DNA of 64,000 bases. Source: Bacteroidota bacterium (GTDB lineage Bacteria; Bacteroidota; Ignavibacteria; Kryptoniales; JAKASW01). A program made the position numbers and the translations under genes. How positions within the stretch are numbered: the first letter of the stretch is position 1; each line of letters begins with the position of its first letter. The notes under the pieces are model-generated. The model was not told the origin of the DNA. It was given only the letters and a program-made list of their open reading frames with translations, and made no database searches. This document shows positions 17,601 through 27,137 of the stretch, one piece after another. The stretch lies in contig JAJYIT010000006.1 in the NCBI GenBank assembly GCA_021789975.1, positions 1 to 64,000 of the forward strand, given 5' to 3'.

Positions 17601-18575
17601 GTGACACGAACAATTCGTAAAGTTGAGCTTACTGTGGCTCCAGGTCAGAAGAAGGAGCGACTCGACAAGTATCTAACGGCGCAGCTTGAGGGAGCGAGCC
17701 GTGCCAGGGTACAGAGATACATACAAGAGGAAAGAGTGCTGGTCAATGATAGACTAGTGCGTGCAAGCTACGGCGTTATGCCCCTCGACAGAATAATCGT
17801 AAACATACCCACTTCCGCGCCCGCAACAATAGCAATTCCCGAGAACATACCACTCGACATTGTCTATGAAGATAAATACCTGATAGTGGTCAACAAGCCG
17901 TCCGGCATGGTGACTCATCCGGGACATGGCAACTGGACAGGCACTCTCGCCAACGCCCTTCTCTTTCATTGCAACCGCCTGTCATCGCTGAATGATGCAT
18001 CCGTCAGACCCGGCATAGTTCACAGACTCGATAAGGATACCAGTGGACTCATTGTTGCGGCGAAAGATGACGCCACGCATGCCTCGCTGGCGAGACAGTT
18101 TGCCGACAGGACTATCGAAAGGGAATATTGGGCATTGGTCTGGGGAAAATTTTCGACCAAAAGCGGAATGATCGAAGCTGAGATTGGAAGGAGCAAAAGC
18201 GACAGAAAGAAATTCGCAGTGGTCGAGGACGGGAAATTCGCTGCGACGGAGTATGAAGTGTTGAAGGAATTCAAGTTTCTCTCGCTTGTCCGACTTCATC
18301 TGCGAACGGGGCGAACACACCAAATCAGGGTACATCTGTCACACATAGGTCATCCGGTCTTCGGCGATCCCACGTACCACGGGAGGCGAATAATTTACGG
18401 CGAGACTACTCCGAAATTCAAACACCACATTTCGGATTTACTCAGACTGATTACGCGACAGGCTCTCCATGCAAAGACCCTGGGTTTCATACACCCCGCG
18501 ACAAAAGAACATATGCATTTCGACTCAGAGTTGCCAGGAGATTTCGGTGAGGTCCTAAGGATGGTCGAACTGTGA
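17601..18575 (+). CDS. RluA/RluD-family 23S rRNA pseudouridine synthase
   Basis: 324 residues. An N-terminal S4 RNA-binding domain (about 15-75, RLDKYLTAQLEGASRARVQRYI) is followed by the RluA catalytic domain with the diagnostic HRLDKDTSGL at 141-150, in which Asp144 is the nucleophile. Later motifs (RTHQIRVHLSHIGHPVFGDPTY) complete the family pattern. RluD-type enzymes modify U1911/1915/1917 in helix 69 of 23S rRNA; the exact site is inferred. GTG start at 17601. Position after lspA is common in bacteria. Confidence 0.92.
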   Translation: MTRTIRKVELTVAPGQKKERLDKYLTAQLEGASRARVQRYIQEERVLVNDRLVRASYGVMPLDRIIVNIPTSAPATIAIPENIPLDIVYEDKYLIVVNKPSGMVTHPGHGNWTGTLANALLFHCNRLSSLNDASVRPGIVHRLDKDTSGLIVAAKDDATHASLARQFADRTIEREYWALVWGKFSTKSGMIEAEIGRSKSDRKKFAVVEDGKFAATEYEVLKEFKFLSLVRLHLRTGRTHQIRVHLSHIGHPVFGDPTYHGRRIIYGETTPKFKHHISDLLRLITRQALHAKTLGFIHPATKEHMHFDSELPGDFGEVLRMVEL

Positions 18576-18757
18576 TTGCCTGCCAAGGTTGCCAGTGCAA
18601 CGGAACCTCATCGTATCATGTTCGCTCAGGTCACGGAAGATTTCATGCTCAGGATTGGAGACTGTCATGAAACATCAGTCCGGTTTATACTTGTTCCTTT
18701 TCTTTCACCGACCTCTGGTGTAATCGCCGGCGAATTAGCAAGCACGAAGAGGAAGGG

Positions 18758-19624
18758 ATGGCAAGAGAAGCAGCCAAAACAGCTATTGGTCCCATGGCGC
18801 TTGTAGCGGTGGAACAGTTTTACCCGGTAGAAGAACGGGTCATCGATGATGATCTGGCTTACGGAATGTTGCCATCTGGCTCCAAGGCTTTCGTCCAATT
18901 CCTGAGGCCTTTGTGGATGAGGAACTGGATCATGAATCTTAGCGAGAAGAGTCAACCGGGTATTTTGGGGGGACTTCTTTGCAGAAAGAAGTATATCGAT
19001 GATAGACTCGCGGCATCTCACGATAGAACGGATGCCATTGTGAATCTGGGCGCCGGCTTTGACACCAGGCTCTTCCGGTTGCAGGCAGTTTCCAATATAC
19101 CAGCATGGGAGCTAGACCAGCCCGATAACATTGCGGCAAAACGGATTCGTCTTCAAGAGGTGCTTGGGGGGATTCCATCGAATGTCAACCTTGTCTCGAT
19201 CGATTTCGACCAGGAGGACATAGCCGTGACACTTGAAGCCCACAGATATTCGACAAACTGGCGCGGATTCTTCATCATGGAGGCGGTGACTCAGTATCTG
19301 ACGGAACAGGGAATTGAAAAGATTTTCAGTTTCCTTGGCGAGGTTGCGGTCTGCAGTCGACTTGTGTTTAGCTATGTCCGGAGAGATTTTCTAATCGGTC
19401 GTTCTACTTACGGTTGGAAAAGCGGCTACAAGAGATTTGTTTCGGGTGGCATTTGGCATTATGCCTTTGAACCAGATGAACTACCGGGTTTTCTCAGGAA
19501 ATATGGTTGGCGGTTGCTTGAAGATAGAGGGTGCGACGAATTAGCTGGAGAATATCTAAAGCCCTCAGGCAGAAAGCTGGCCTCGACGCAAGTCGAGCGG
19601 ATGGTGTTTGCTGAGAAAATGTGA
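18758..19624 (+). CDS. Class I SAM-dependent methyltransferase, leucine-carboxyl/TCMP type
   Basis: 288-residue methyltransferase of the PPM1/PPM2/LCMT-like (TIGR00027) family. The S-adenosylmethionine site is NLGAGFDTRLFRL around residue 92-104, followed by ELDQPDNIAAKR and the VSIDFDQED segment. Family members methylate carboxyl groups of small molecules or polyketide intermediates; the substrate here is unknown. The ATG at 18758 is preceded by AAGAGGAAGGG. No biosynthetic genes adjoin it, so it may be a stand-alone gene. Confidence 0.82.
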   Translation: MAREAAKTAIGPMALVAVEQFYPVEERVIDDDLAYGMLPSGSKAFVQFLRPLWMRNWIMNLSEKSQPGILGGLLCRKKYIDDRLAASHDRTDAIVNLGAGFDTRLFRLQAVSNIPAWELDQPDNIAAKRIRLQEVLGGIPSNVNLVSIDFDQEDIAVTLEAHRYSTNWRGFFIMEAVTQYLTEQGIEKIFSFLGEVAVCSRLVFSYVRRDFLIGRSTYGWKSGYKRFVSGGIWHYAFEPDELPGFLRKYGWRLLEDRGCDELAGEYLKPSGRKLASTQVERMVFAEKM

Positions 19625-20068
19625 ATGGCTCCCTTTGTGTTAGTGATCGCTGGGTAACGTCCGGCATCCCTTCAAAGCACTAGTAACATAGAGATTGTGC
19701 AGTCTGAAGAGCAAGCCTGATACGGTTGTCGTGACAGGATCAGATGCAAGCTGGCTTACCCGATGTGGTCCGTTGGACAGCAATAGGGAGAGTTTTACCA
19801 GTGTCCTCTTCGCCGAAGATCTTGACCGCAAGTATTCACCAATGATTGACAAAAGAAGAGGCTTCGATGGGACGACCCCTTATTGAAAATGAGATATACG
19901 AAAGGATTGATTGCAGGGCAAACACTCCGATGAGAGGGGAGTGAGAACGATCTCATCTCGGGCGTTGCGACTTTTCGACCGCGGATATTATTGCAATAGA
20001 GTTCATCGATTGCGAGTCGGTTGGTTGTAATCTGAGTCTCGCAAATCTAACCGGCGAGCTCGGGAAGA
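19625..20068. other. 444-bp stretch without a supported gene
   Basis: The short frames here (about 64-70 codons) lack ribosome-binding sites and protein-like composition. No hairpin stands out. It lies between the methyltransferase gene and the 3' end of the minus-strand barrel protein gene. Confidence 0.4.
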
Positions 20069-20602
20069 TCACAATCTGTATCTGAGACCTATTGCTCCGT
20101 TTATATCAAGATCGAAGATCCGGTTAAAGGGCAATAGTGGCCCCGATTCCACAAAGAATTCAAGCGGGGATCTTATCGGGGTAATTAACATTCCCAATAC
20201 TGCGGTTCCTCCCACGCCGAAGCTGTTGTCTTCGTTTGCAGCGAAACTTTCCTTCTGCATCTCACGTGTATAAAAGGTGTTTATTCCCCTTGCGAAGGCG
20301 ATCGCAACTCCGGGACCGACGTATTCGTGAACTACTCTGGATTCAAACGCGTCGAATTGCCAAACATAACCAAGTTGGAGCAGAGGTGAGCCGAAATAGT
20401 CCGGCCCGAATCCGAGTTCAAGTGCCCTTGTCTGGCCTAGCGGATAAGACATCGATATTCCGGATGGATCACCGAGAACAAAACCAATCGATGCTGGTTT
20501 CGGGACTGCTGCGTGCGCCATGCCAAAACTCGTCACAAAGAAGAGAACTGTGATCGGAACAGGTGATGGTGCGCGTAAGATTCCCAACTTTGTCAGCTTC
20601 AT
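20069..20602 (-). CDS. Small exported barrel-like protein
   Basis: 177 residues. The signal peptide (VPITVLFFVTSFGMAHA) begins after a short N-region, followed by strand-like repeats (ISMSYPLGQTRALELGFG, PLLQLGYVWQFDAF, PLEFFVESGPLLPF) and an end with GAIGLRYRL, typical of a small outer-membrane beta-barrel. The ATG at 20602 is chosen to place the signal peptide at the front; the frame is open 37 codons further without support. No family is recognised; function unknown. Confidence 0.6.
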   Translation of the reverse strand: MKLTKLGILRAPSPVPITVLFFVTSFGMAHAAVPKPASIGFVLGDPSGISMSYPLGQTRALELGFGPDYFGSPLLQLGYVWQFDAFESRVVHEYVGPGVAIAFARGINTFYTREMQKESFAANEDNSFGVGGTAVLGMLITPIRSPLEFFVESGPLLPFNRIFDLDINGAIGLRYRL

Positions 20603-21174
20603 AATCGTTAGATAACTAACAACGTCAAAGTAAAGTTCCTGCTTCTTCGAGAAGAGGTGGTCTTGGAAGCTGGGCGGACTTTGGCAGAGTCCAGTTTGAG
20701 TTGTCGATCGCATATATCATGGATTTGCGTTTGAAATGTCAGGGCTTTGTGGTCACGACGAAGATGGCAGAGTGTTGAAGGAAAAAAAATTCCTGTTTCG
20801 GATGTGAAGAAGCAGGCTGAACAATCTCTTGCGTCTACGAGGAAATACTATGGCGAGCATTCGTGCATTGGGCCAAATCCGAAGAGCAGTGGGTCAGCCA
20901 AAATACTCGCTTCGATACGCATTTCATTGTCGTGTCCGCTTTAAGATGAGGCGGTCGCGTTTCCCACGCCAGGTGCTCCCCCGGCTTAATTCACCTGAAA
21001 TAATCTACCGAACCTACATTTTCGTAGAAACTGGGCACTGGATATTTAAGTCTGGTTCCAGAACCCCTTTTGGTCGCGGGAACCGCTGAATTCAGTAGTT
21101 GTTGAGAGTTGTTGGATGGAAGAGATAAATACTTGCAACCTAACTCTGTCGTCATCAGAAGGGAGAAGAGAAGC
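20603..21174. other. 572-bp intergenic stretch upstream of msrB
   Basis: Divergent region between the minus-strand barrel gene and msrB. Frames of up to 86 codons (about 20829-21089) are Arg-rich and protein-unlike, with no start signal. It should carry promoters in both directions; none can be assigned with confidence. Confidence 0.4.
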
Positions 21175-21579
21175 TTGGACCGCAAGATAAAAACGAAAGA
21201 AGACTACTGGAAAGAATGTTTGACTCCGGAAGAGTATCGCGTCACACGCGAAAACGGCACCGAGCCGGCGTTCACTGGCAGATACTGGAATCTACATGAT
21301 CAGGGTACATATAAGTGTGTTTGCTGCGGAGATGATCTTTTCGACTCAAATGCCAAGTTTGATTCCGGATCAGGATGGCCGAGCTTCTATGAACCTGTCT
21401 CCGAAGCGAATCTGGAGACTAATGTCGATCGAACTTTCGGAATGGTTAGGGTAGAGGTGACCTGTCACAACTGTGGCGCACACCTCGGTCATGTCTTCGA
21501 AGATGGTCCGGAACCGACCGGGTTGCGCTATTGCATCAACTCGGCAGCGCTAAAGTTCAAGGGGAGGGGAGAGCAGTGA
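21175..21579 (+). CDS. msrB: Peptide-methionine (R)-S-oxide reductase
   Basis: 134-residue MsrB that reduces methionine-R-sulfoxide in proteins. It has the two zinc-binding Cys pairs (CVCCGDDLF and [12 protein letters not shown]), the substrate loop SGSGWPSF and the catalytic Cys in [15 protein letters not shown] at 21175 behind GGGAGAAGAG gives the usual family start ([16 protein letters not shown]); an ATG at 21109 would add 22 unlikely residues. No signal peptide, so cytoplasmic. It converges with galK with only 12 bp between the stops. Confidence 0.93.
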   Translation: MDRKIKTKEDYWKECLTPEEYRVTRENGTEPAFTGRYWNLHDQGTYKCVCCGDDLFDSNAKFDSGSGWPSFYEPVSEANLETNVDRTFGMVRVEVTCHNCGAHLGHVFEDGPEPTGLRYCINSAALKFKGRGEQ

Positions 21580-21591
21580 GCAGAAAGAGTG

Positions 21592-22767
21592 TCAGCTTCT
21601 CTCGACGTGGGATCCCATGCCGCTTCGGGCGAGGAACACCATCCCGTTTTCAAAACCCACCATCTTGTATCTCTGAGCGATCTGGTTGGAGAGTTCCTCC
21701 TCGTATGCCGAATCGACGAGGCAAATAGCACTTCCCCCGAAGCCTGCCCCTGTCATTCTAGCTCCATATACCCCATCCAATTGCTCGGCGATCTCGACAA
21801 ACGCATCAAGTTCCGGAGAGCTCACCTCAAAGTGTGTTCGGAGGCTCATGTGCGACTCCAGCATCAGTTTTCCGACCATGCTCATGTCGTTCTTCCTTAG
21901 CGCTGAAACCGTTCGAACGGCTCGCTCGTTTTCGGTTACTATATGGTGGGCTCTGGCATAGAGCGTTTCGTCAACAGATCCCTTGACACTTCTAAGATCT
22001 TCGATGCTTACATCGCGAAGTGTATGAAGTTTCTTTCCCAGCTTCTCTGAAATTGTAGTCAGTGCCTGATGGCATTGTTGTCTTCTTTTGTTGTATTCAG
22101 TCGTGGCGAGTGCCCGTTTAACTCCCGTAACACAAACAAGTATAGAACAATCTTCGGAGATCGGAACATGCTGAAAGTCAAGCGAACGCGTGTCGATCAA
22201 GAGTGCGTTTTGTTCTTTCGCGAATTTTGCCACAAACGGATCGACGATCCCGGATTGAACTCCAACGAATTCATTCTCGATTCTCCGAGCAAGGACAGGG
22301 ACTTCAATATCTTTCAGCTTGATATCATATAGGCTTGATACTGCTTCAATGATGGAGACCACATATGCGGCTGAAGAGCTGAGACCGCTTCCCCGGGGCA
22401 CGGTGCTGGAGATCGCGAAATTGGTACCCTCGATTGGCTTTGCTTCCCCAAGAAGAGCACACACTCCCTTTATGTAGTTTACCCAGAAGTTCGAGTGTTC
22501 AAATCTCCCTGCAATCACTTCGAACGAAGTCTTTTTCCCGAGCTCATTTGAGAAAGCTATGAAGAGGTCTCCACCCCGTCGTCCGGCGGCAGTGTAGGTC
22601 CTTCGGTCTATCGCCATTGAAAGTACGAGCCCGTCGTTGTAATCCGAGTGCTCGCCAATCAGGTTCACTCGGCCGGGAGCACTTGCAACGACGTCGGCTG
22701 ACTTGCCGAACTCCGTCTTAAATATCTTTGCCAGTTCTTTCCTGACGTCGTTAGCGCTCGATGGCAC
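21592..22767 (-). CDS. galK: Galactokinase
   Basis: 391-residue GHMP kinase phosphorylating galactose at C1 in the Leloir pathway. The family signature is GRVNLIGEHSDYNDGLVL near the N-terminus, the ATP-binding loop is PRGSGLSSSAAY, and the C-terminal motif is MTGAGFGGSAICLV. GTG start at 22767. No other Leloir gene is adjacent. It lies 261 bp downstream of the baeRF gene on the same strand, too far to be sure of one transcript. Confidence 0.95.
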   Translation of the reverse strand: MPSSANDVRKELAKIFKTEFGKSADVVASAPGRVNLIGEHSDYNDGLVLSMAIDRRTYTAAGRRGGDLFIAFSNELGKKTSFEVIAGRFEHSNFWVNYIKGVCALLGEAKPIEGTNFAISSTVPRGSGLSSSAAYVVSIIEAVSSLYDIKLKDIEVPVLARRIENEFVGVQSGIVDPFVAKFAKEQNALLIDTRSLDFQHVPISEDCSILVCVTGVKRALATTEYNKRRQQCHQALTTISEKLGKKLHTLRDVSIEDLRSVKGSVDETLYARAHHIVTENERAVRTVSALRKNDMSMVGKLMLESHMSLRTHFEVSSPELDAFVEIAEQLDGVYGARMTGAGFGGSAICLVDSAYEEELSNQIAQRYKMVGFENGMVFLARSGMGSHVERS

Positions 22768-23028
22768 GACTAAAGACTTTTCTCTTTCGCGGTTTCATTG
22801 CTCGTGTTCTATTATCTCGACGTAGGTTCTGCACAAGGCATTTGTTGTTTGATGAGAACAGGTCCGCAACTGACTTCCATGGTACTCAGTCAAAAAAAAG
22901 CACTAACTTCTTACGGAATCAGCCGGAAAGGTCCTACCTTTATCCCGATAATCAAATTCGACGGTTGTCAGAATACCTTACCGCCGAAGTTGGTGCTTGT
23001 ACGCTGTTATGCTTGACTGTAAAAGCGG

Positions 23029-24213
23029 TCAGGCTTCCGTTTCGACAGCTTCTTCAGTCCGGACAAGCTCGCCTTTCCTAAATTTAATGATGGAAGCCAC
23101 ATTTTCCAGTGACTTTATGAGAGGATCGCTGTGAATATGGCGGACAACTGCACCCTGACGAGCGGCTTCCTCAGCTAAATCATAAACTATGTCCGATACC
23201 TGAACCAACTGTTCACCGCAGCAAACACATGTCTTACCTTCGTAATGCGGCATCCCGCATTGCTGGCAGGCCAGGCCTTCGCGGGAAAAATCATCGGCTA
23301 TTGCCAGGGTCTGCACGTTGAAGTTATTCAAAGATTCGGTAACATTCTTGATCCCCTTGATTGCATAACCGTCCTTCTCGATCTCGTCGCTGATTTTTCT
23401 TAGGAGTCTTCTTTCTTCTTCGGACTCAAATTCCTTTTCCTTTCTCAACGCAACTGCAAGGACTTCGGCCTCGGGAGCGTGTATGTCGATTTCGGTTACC
23501 CCGAGCAGGTTATCGTGCACCTTCCTGTTCAGGAGTCTGGCAAGGTGATCGCCCAGGGGCTTCCGCGCGCCGATTATGAGTTTATCGAAATGCCCGAGTC
23601 TGTAATGCAACTTCAGTTGATCTGCTACAGACGAGAGATGGAATCTTATGTCTTCTTCTCTTCGCTGCATCAACCTCTTCTCGCGTTTCATAAATGTCTC
23701 CATCAGAGGTTTTCGCGGCGATTTTGTCTTTGCAAAGAAATCGTTGTGCTCTACCAATTCGCCCAAATATAACTCGAAAAGTCTCGCATGTCTGGAGTCG
23801 ACAAGGATAACGCCGATTCGATGCCGTTCTTCCAATAACGACAGGAGTGGACGAAGGTAGAAATTTGCATCGAGGATGATTTTAGACTTGATCGGTACGG
23901 GCAGGCGGTAAATCTGGTAGAAGTTCTCCACCGGGTTAGAGAAAATTGCGATCGACTTAAATTTTGGAGGCAGGCTCTCCGAACTGATAAACTTCTGGAT
24001 GTGCTTCAGGTTTTCATCTGCAGCTTCAATATATCTTCGATTGGTGTCGAGCTTGAGGACCTCGCGGCGTGCGTTCTTGACGAGGTCTTTAGTCTCTATG
24101 TCCCAGATGTTCTTGCTGCGTTCGCTTCCGTCAGTATTGAGGAAGAAGGAAATCGCTATTCCTTCCCGGGCTGTATAGTTAACCAACTGATTCACTTCAT
24201 CGTGGGTTATCAT
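23029..24213 (-). CDS. Bacterial eRF1-like (baeRF) protein with zinc ribbon
   Basis: 394-residue protein related to the archaeo-eukaryotic release factor/Pelota fold. The middle (about 120-270) has GVILVDSRHARLFELYLGELVEH and FDKLIIGARKPL, the pattern of bacterial baeRF families; the C-terminal third carries a zinc ribbon with CQQCGMPHYEGKTCVCCGE and an HIHSDPLIKSLENVASIIKFR ending like eRF1 domain 3. No GGQ release motif is seen. The family is predicted to act on stalled ribosomes or peptidyl-tRNA, but biochemical support is thin. The gene is divergent from the receiver-STAS-motor cluster. Confidence 0.78.
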   Translation of the reverse strand: MITHDEVNQLVNYTAREGIAISFFLNTDGSERSKNIWDIETKDLVKNARREVLKLDTNRRYIEAADENLKHIQKFISSESLPPKFKSIAIFSNPVENFYQIYRLPVPIKSKIILDANFYLRPLLSLLEERHRIGVILVDSRHARLFELYLGELVEHNDFFAKTKSPRKPLMETFMKREKRLMQRREEDIRFHLSSVADQLKLHYRLGHFDKLIIGARKPLGDHLARLLNRKVHDNLLGVTEIDIHAPEAEVLAVALRKEKEFESEEERRLLRKISDEIEKDGYAIKGIKNVTESLNNFNVQTLAIADDFSREGLACQQCGMPHYEGKTCVCCGEQLVQVSDIVYDLAEEAARQGAVVRHIHSDPLIKSLENVASIIKFRKGELVRTEEAVETEA

Positions 24214-24484
24214 GCCTTCCTCCCTTGTTGACTCCCAGTAATCTAAGGACAGGTGGTGCTAAAGTCAAACTCAATGCATCAGGTGGATCTGTGAAAAAAG
24301 TTATGCGTGTCCAGGTCGGTAAATTCAGGCTTGCAATGTTAACTTTTTCCTTGCAATTTGCACTCTGAAAATAGTCTGTAACAAGTTTGCATTGCTGGAA
24401 AGTTCCTTTTTTCTGATGATTTCGTGAATTTCCGGGGCGAACGTCGTGTGTATTTCTCGGCATCGCAATTGTTAGTAGTATGGC
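24214..24484. promoter_or_regulatory. Divergent intergenic region between baeRF and the motor cluster
   Basis: 271 bp between two divergent starts, so promoters for both must lie here. It contains the repeated word TTGCAAT and an A/T-rich centre around 24340-24400 (AACTTTTTCCTTGCAATTTG). No exact promoter consensus is claimed. Confidence 0.45.
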
Positions 24485-24898
24485 GTGCGCGCTTCACAAA
24501 ATATCCAGAGCGTTCTTATTGCGGCGCAAGACTTGAGGTTGGCTAGGCTAATTCAGGATTACCTTGTAAAGACCGGTTACCGCGTCGAGTGTTACGGCAA
24601 TTTGGGCACGACTCTAGAAAGACTTCTCGAAACGCACGTTGATCTTTTGATTGTTGATGGAGAAATGCCAGAGAAAGTGTTGAACGACTTTGTTGTAACC
24701 GTTGCGGGCCTCAAGCCGGATCTCCAGATGATGGCGGTCGGTATTTCCGAAAGGGAGGAACAAGGGAGGACACTTTCAGCCTTCGTTGGCGCGTTCGTTG
24801 AAAAACCTTTCAGCATATACGATATTTCGGACACTATCCAGGAACTCCCCGAAAAGGGTCCTTTTGATCAAACTAAAATGAGGGCAAAATGGCATTGA
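24485..24898 (+). CDS. Single-domain response-regulator receiver protein
   Basis: 137-residue CheY-like protein. The expected phospho-acceptor is Asp58 in LLIVDGEMPE and the conserved Lys is Lys107 in FVEKPF. The acidic pocket near the N-terminus is reduced (AAQD, only Asp16), so phosphorylation may be atypical. There is no output domain. GTG start at 24485. It overlaps the STAS gene by 10 bp, which ties the two together. With the next gene it resembles a partner-switching control pair, but no kinase or sigma factor is in the window. Confidence 0.78.
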   Translation: MRASQNIQSVLIAAQDLRLARLIQDYLVKTGYRVECYGNLGTTLERLLETHVDLLIVDGEMPEKVLNDFVVTVAGLKPDLQMMAVGISEREEQGRTLSAFVGAFVEKPFSIYDISDTIQELPEKGPFDQTKMRAKWH

Positions 24899-25245
24899 AG
24901 GTATCGAAACTTGCAGACGGTGAAGTGACGGTTGCCGAACCGAAGGGTGAGCTGATCGGCGGTGATGAGACCGACGAACTTCGCTCTGAGATTACGAGAC
25001 TATACACCGAGGGAAACAGAAAATTGGTGATCGATCTCGGCAAGACCACTTACCTCAACAGCACCGCGATCGGCGTTCTTATCTGGGCTCACACCCATTA
25101 CGCAAAAAACGGCGGCGAGGTGAAGTTGGCTAATCTCAACAAGAACATCAAGAACATTTTTGTCATAACAAAACTTACAATGGTCTTCGATGTACGCGAC
25201 ACTCAGCTCGATGCAGTGGCGAGTTTTTCAAAGCTACAGAAGTAG
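24889..25245 (+). CDS. STAS-domain anti-anti-sigma-factor-like protein
   Basis: 118-residue SpoIIAA/RsbV-like protein. The regulatory Ser58 in YLNSTAIGVL is in the normal place for phosphorylation by an anti-sigma kinase. Earlier strands (VAEPKGELIGGDETDELRSEI) fit the STAS fold. Such proteins release sigma factors or signal by partner switching; the partner is not encoded here. It is 106 bp upstream of exbB, with its start inside the receiver gene. Confidence 0.82.
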   Translation: MALKVSKLADGEVTVAEPKGELIGGDETDELRSEITRLYTEGNRKLVIDLGKTTYLNSTAIGVLIWAHTHYAKNGGEVKLANLNKNIKNIFVITKLTMVFDVRDTQLDAVASFSKLQK

Positions 25246-25351
25246 TAATTGTGCTACTCCGGTTTTCTTAATGTTACCCCGACGCTCTTCTACGGAGGAA
25301 GTCGGCTTGTTCAATTAACCAAATAAAACCTCAAAAGGAGGCTCATTCAAA

Positions 25352-26083
25352 ATGAAACAAGGCTTATTCGCGACGATCCTCATAATCGTTGCATTCGCTG
25401 TTTCCCTTTATGTCTATCTGAACCTGCTCCCGGATTTCATCACCAGAGGTGGACCGCTAGTCGTGTTGTTGATGATGTTGTCTATAATGGTGTTCACATA
25501 CGTCTTCGAGCGTATCTTCTCGCTCCAAAAAGCTCAAGGGAAAGGCTCTTTGACCAAGTTCCTCAAAGATGTAGAAGACAATCTTAACAACGGTGACATA
25601 AATGCAGCAGTCGAGATATGCAATAAACAAAAGGGTTCGATGGCAAACGTTATTCGGAACGGACTCGAGCGTTACCAGGAAGTTCTGAAGGATAGTCATG
25701 TTGCAGCTGAAAAGTATATGGCCGAAGTCCAGCGCGCGATTGAGGAAGCCACAATGCTTGAGACGCCGCTCCTTGAAAAGAACCTTATAGTCCTGTCGAC
25801 GATTTCATCAATTGCCACAATGGTCGGTTTGCTCGGTACGGTTATCGGTATGATTCGCGCATTCCAGGCTATGGCTCATGCCGGAGCTCCCGATGCTATT
25901 CAGCTTTCAATCGGAATCTCTGAAGCACTTATCAATACTGCGGGCGGATTGATCGCCGCGATTACGGGAATCGTCGCTTACAATTTCTTTGTTAATAAAG
26001 TGGACGGTTTCACGTATATGATCGACGAGGCTACCGCCAGTATTATCGCGATCCTCAACTCGCGCCAGTTCGACAATAAATAA
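25352..26083 (+). CDS. MotA/TolQ/ExbB proton-channel subunit
   Basis: 243-residue inner-membrane protein. The first membrane segment is near residues 5-27, a second pair at about 145-200 with the family pattern TMVGLLGTVIGMIRAF and GGLIAAITGIVAYNFF. It forms the pentameric stator that, with ExbD, uses the proton gradient to drive TonB. A strong AAAAGGAGG precedes the ATG by about 10 nt. First gene of the ExbB-ExbD-ExbD-TonB set; gaps to the next genes are only 2-22 bp, so it is an operon. Confidence 0.93.
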   Translation: MKQGLFATILIIVAFAVSLYVYLNLLPDFITRGGPLVVLLMMLSIMVFTYVFERIFSLQKAQGKGSLTKFLKDVEDNLNNGDINAAVEICNKQKGSMANVIRNGLERYQEVLKDSHVAAEKYMAEVQRAIEEATMLETPLLEKNLIVLSTISSIATMVGLLGTVIGMIRAFQAMAHAGAPDAIQLSIGISEALINTAGGLIAAITGIVAYNFFVNKVDGFTYMIDEATASIIAILNSRQFDNK

Positions 26084-26105
26084 CCGCCTTTAAGGAGCGT
26101 AGCAA

Positions 26106-26618
26106 ATGCCAAAAATTAAGAAGAGGCGTCTGCCGATAAGGATCGATATGACTCCCATGGTGGACGTAGCAATGCTGCTTCTTACCTTCTTCATGATGAC
26201 GACCCAGTTCAAGCCGCCGTCTGCTGTCCAGATAAGCCTGCCAGCTTCCGATAAAGGGCCGAAGCTTCCCGAAAGCGGCGTGCTCACCATAAGCATAGAC
26301 AAGGCAGGACAAATCCTCGTAGGAGTCGACCAGCAACAGATTATGAAGGCAGTATTTGAACAGTTGTACCCGAATGGAGTTCCGATAGATGGGAAGATGG
26401 TGCCTGTCTGGCTGGCACCCGCAGTCCCGGTTCAGGAAAAGGATCTGGCTCAGCTTGTTGTCCAGGCACGTATCGAGAACATTCGACTCATTACCGTGAT
26501 AAAGGCTGACAAGGATGCGGCTTACGGGCCCATAATGAACGTGATGAACGATCTTCTGAAGGCCAATGTTACGAGGTTTGATCTTCAGACAGAACTCCGA
26601 AGTGGAAAGGAGAGTTAA
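26106..26618 (+). CDS. ExbD/TolR-family protein, first copy
   Basis: 170-residue single-span protein. A basic N-terminus (MPKIKKRRLPIRID) leads to the membrane helix with the motor Asp20 in MTPMVDVAMLLLTFFMM, then a periplasmic domain of the ExbD type. It carries protons with ExbB and couples them to TonB. 22 bp after exbB. This copy has an extra segment around residue 85-105 (VPIDGKMVPVWLAPAVP) that is longer than the usual family and is absent from the second copy. Confidence 0.92.
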   Translation: MPKIKKRRLPIRIDMTPMVDVAMLLLTFFMMTTQFKPPSAVQISLPASDKGPKLPESGVLTISIDKAGQILVGVDQQQIMKAVFEQLYPNGVPIDGKMVPVWLAPAVPVQEKDLAQLVVQARIENIRLITVIKADKDAAYGPIMNVMNDLLKANVTRFDLQTELRSGKES

Positions 26619-26620
26619 TA

Positions 26621-27115
26621 ATGGCTGATGTTCAAGTTGCTGAGCCCCGCGGGAAGAAAAAGGGAAAGCATAAGAAAAAAAGAAGGCTTGGTATCCGCAT
26701 CGACATGACGCCGATGGTGGACGTCGCGTTTCTTCTTCTGACTTTTTTTATGCTGACAACTACCTATTCTCGCCCTCAGGCAATGGAAATAAACCTGCCT
26801 CCCAACGACACAAAAGTTGAAGTGGCAGAGTCAAACTTGATGACTATATTGGTGGCAGCAGACGGTTCAATCTATTGGCACGTGGGAAATACTCAACCAC
26901 CCCAAAAGGTGGCATGGAAGGACTTCAAGAATTTGATAGTGAATCAAAACAAAGCGAATTCTAGACTCATAACGCTGATAAAAGTTGACCCGAAAGCAAA
27001 ATACCAGGACATGATCAACATACTGGACGCGTTAAATGTCAATAACGTAACGCGTTTCAGCTTAGCGCCGATGACTCCTCAGGATCAGCAAGTCCTTGCA
27101 AAGGTAGGTGCATAA
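26621..27115 (+). CDS. ExbD/TolR-family protein, second copy
   Basis: 164 residues, with a longer Lys-rich N-terminus than the first copy and the motor Asp34 in MTPMVDVAFLLLTFFML. The periplasmic part (ATLMVAADGSIYWHVGN-type strands) is that of ExbD. Two consecutive ExbD paralogs are usual in Bacteroidota motors and may form mixed dimers. The gene starts 2 bp after the first exbD stop. Confidence 0.92.
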   Translation: MADVQVAEPRGKKKGKHKKKRRLGIRIDMTPMVDVAFLLLTFFMLTTTYSRPQAMEINLPPNDTKVEVAESNLMTILVAADGSIYWHVGNTQPPQKVAWKDFKNLIVNQNKANSRLITLIKVDPKAKYQDMINILDALNVNNVTRFSLAPMTPQDQQVLAKVGA

Positions 27116-27137
27116 ATGGAAAGGAGGTTGATCTGAA

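Noticed and set aside
20829-21089. Plus-strand 86-codon frame upstream of msrB
   Set aside because: Arg-rich and protein-unlike, without start signal or family.
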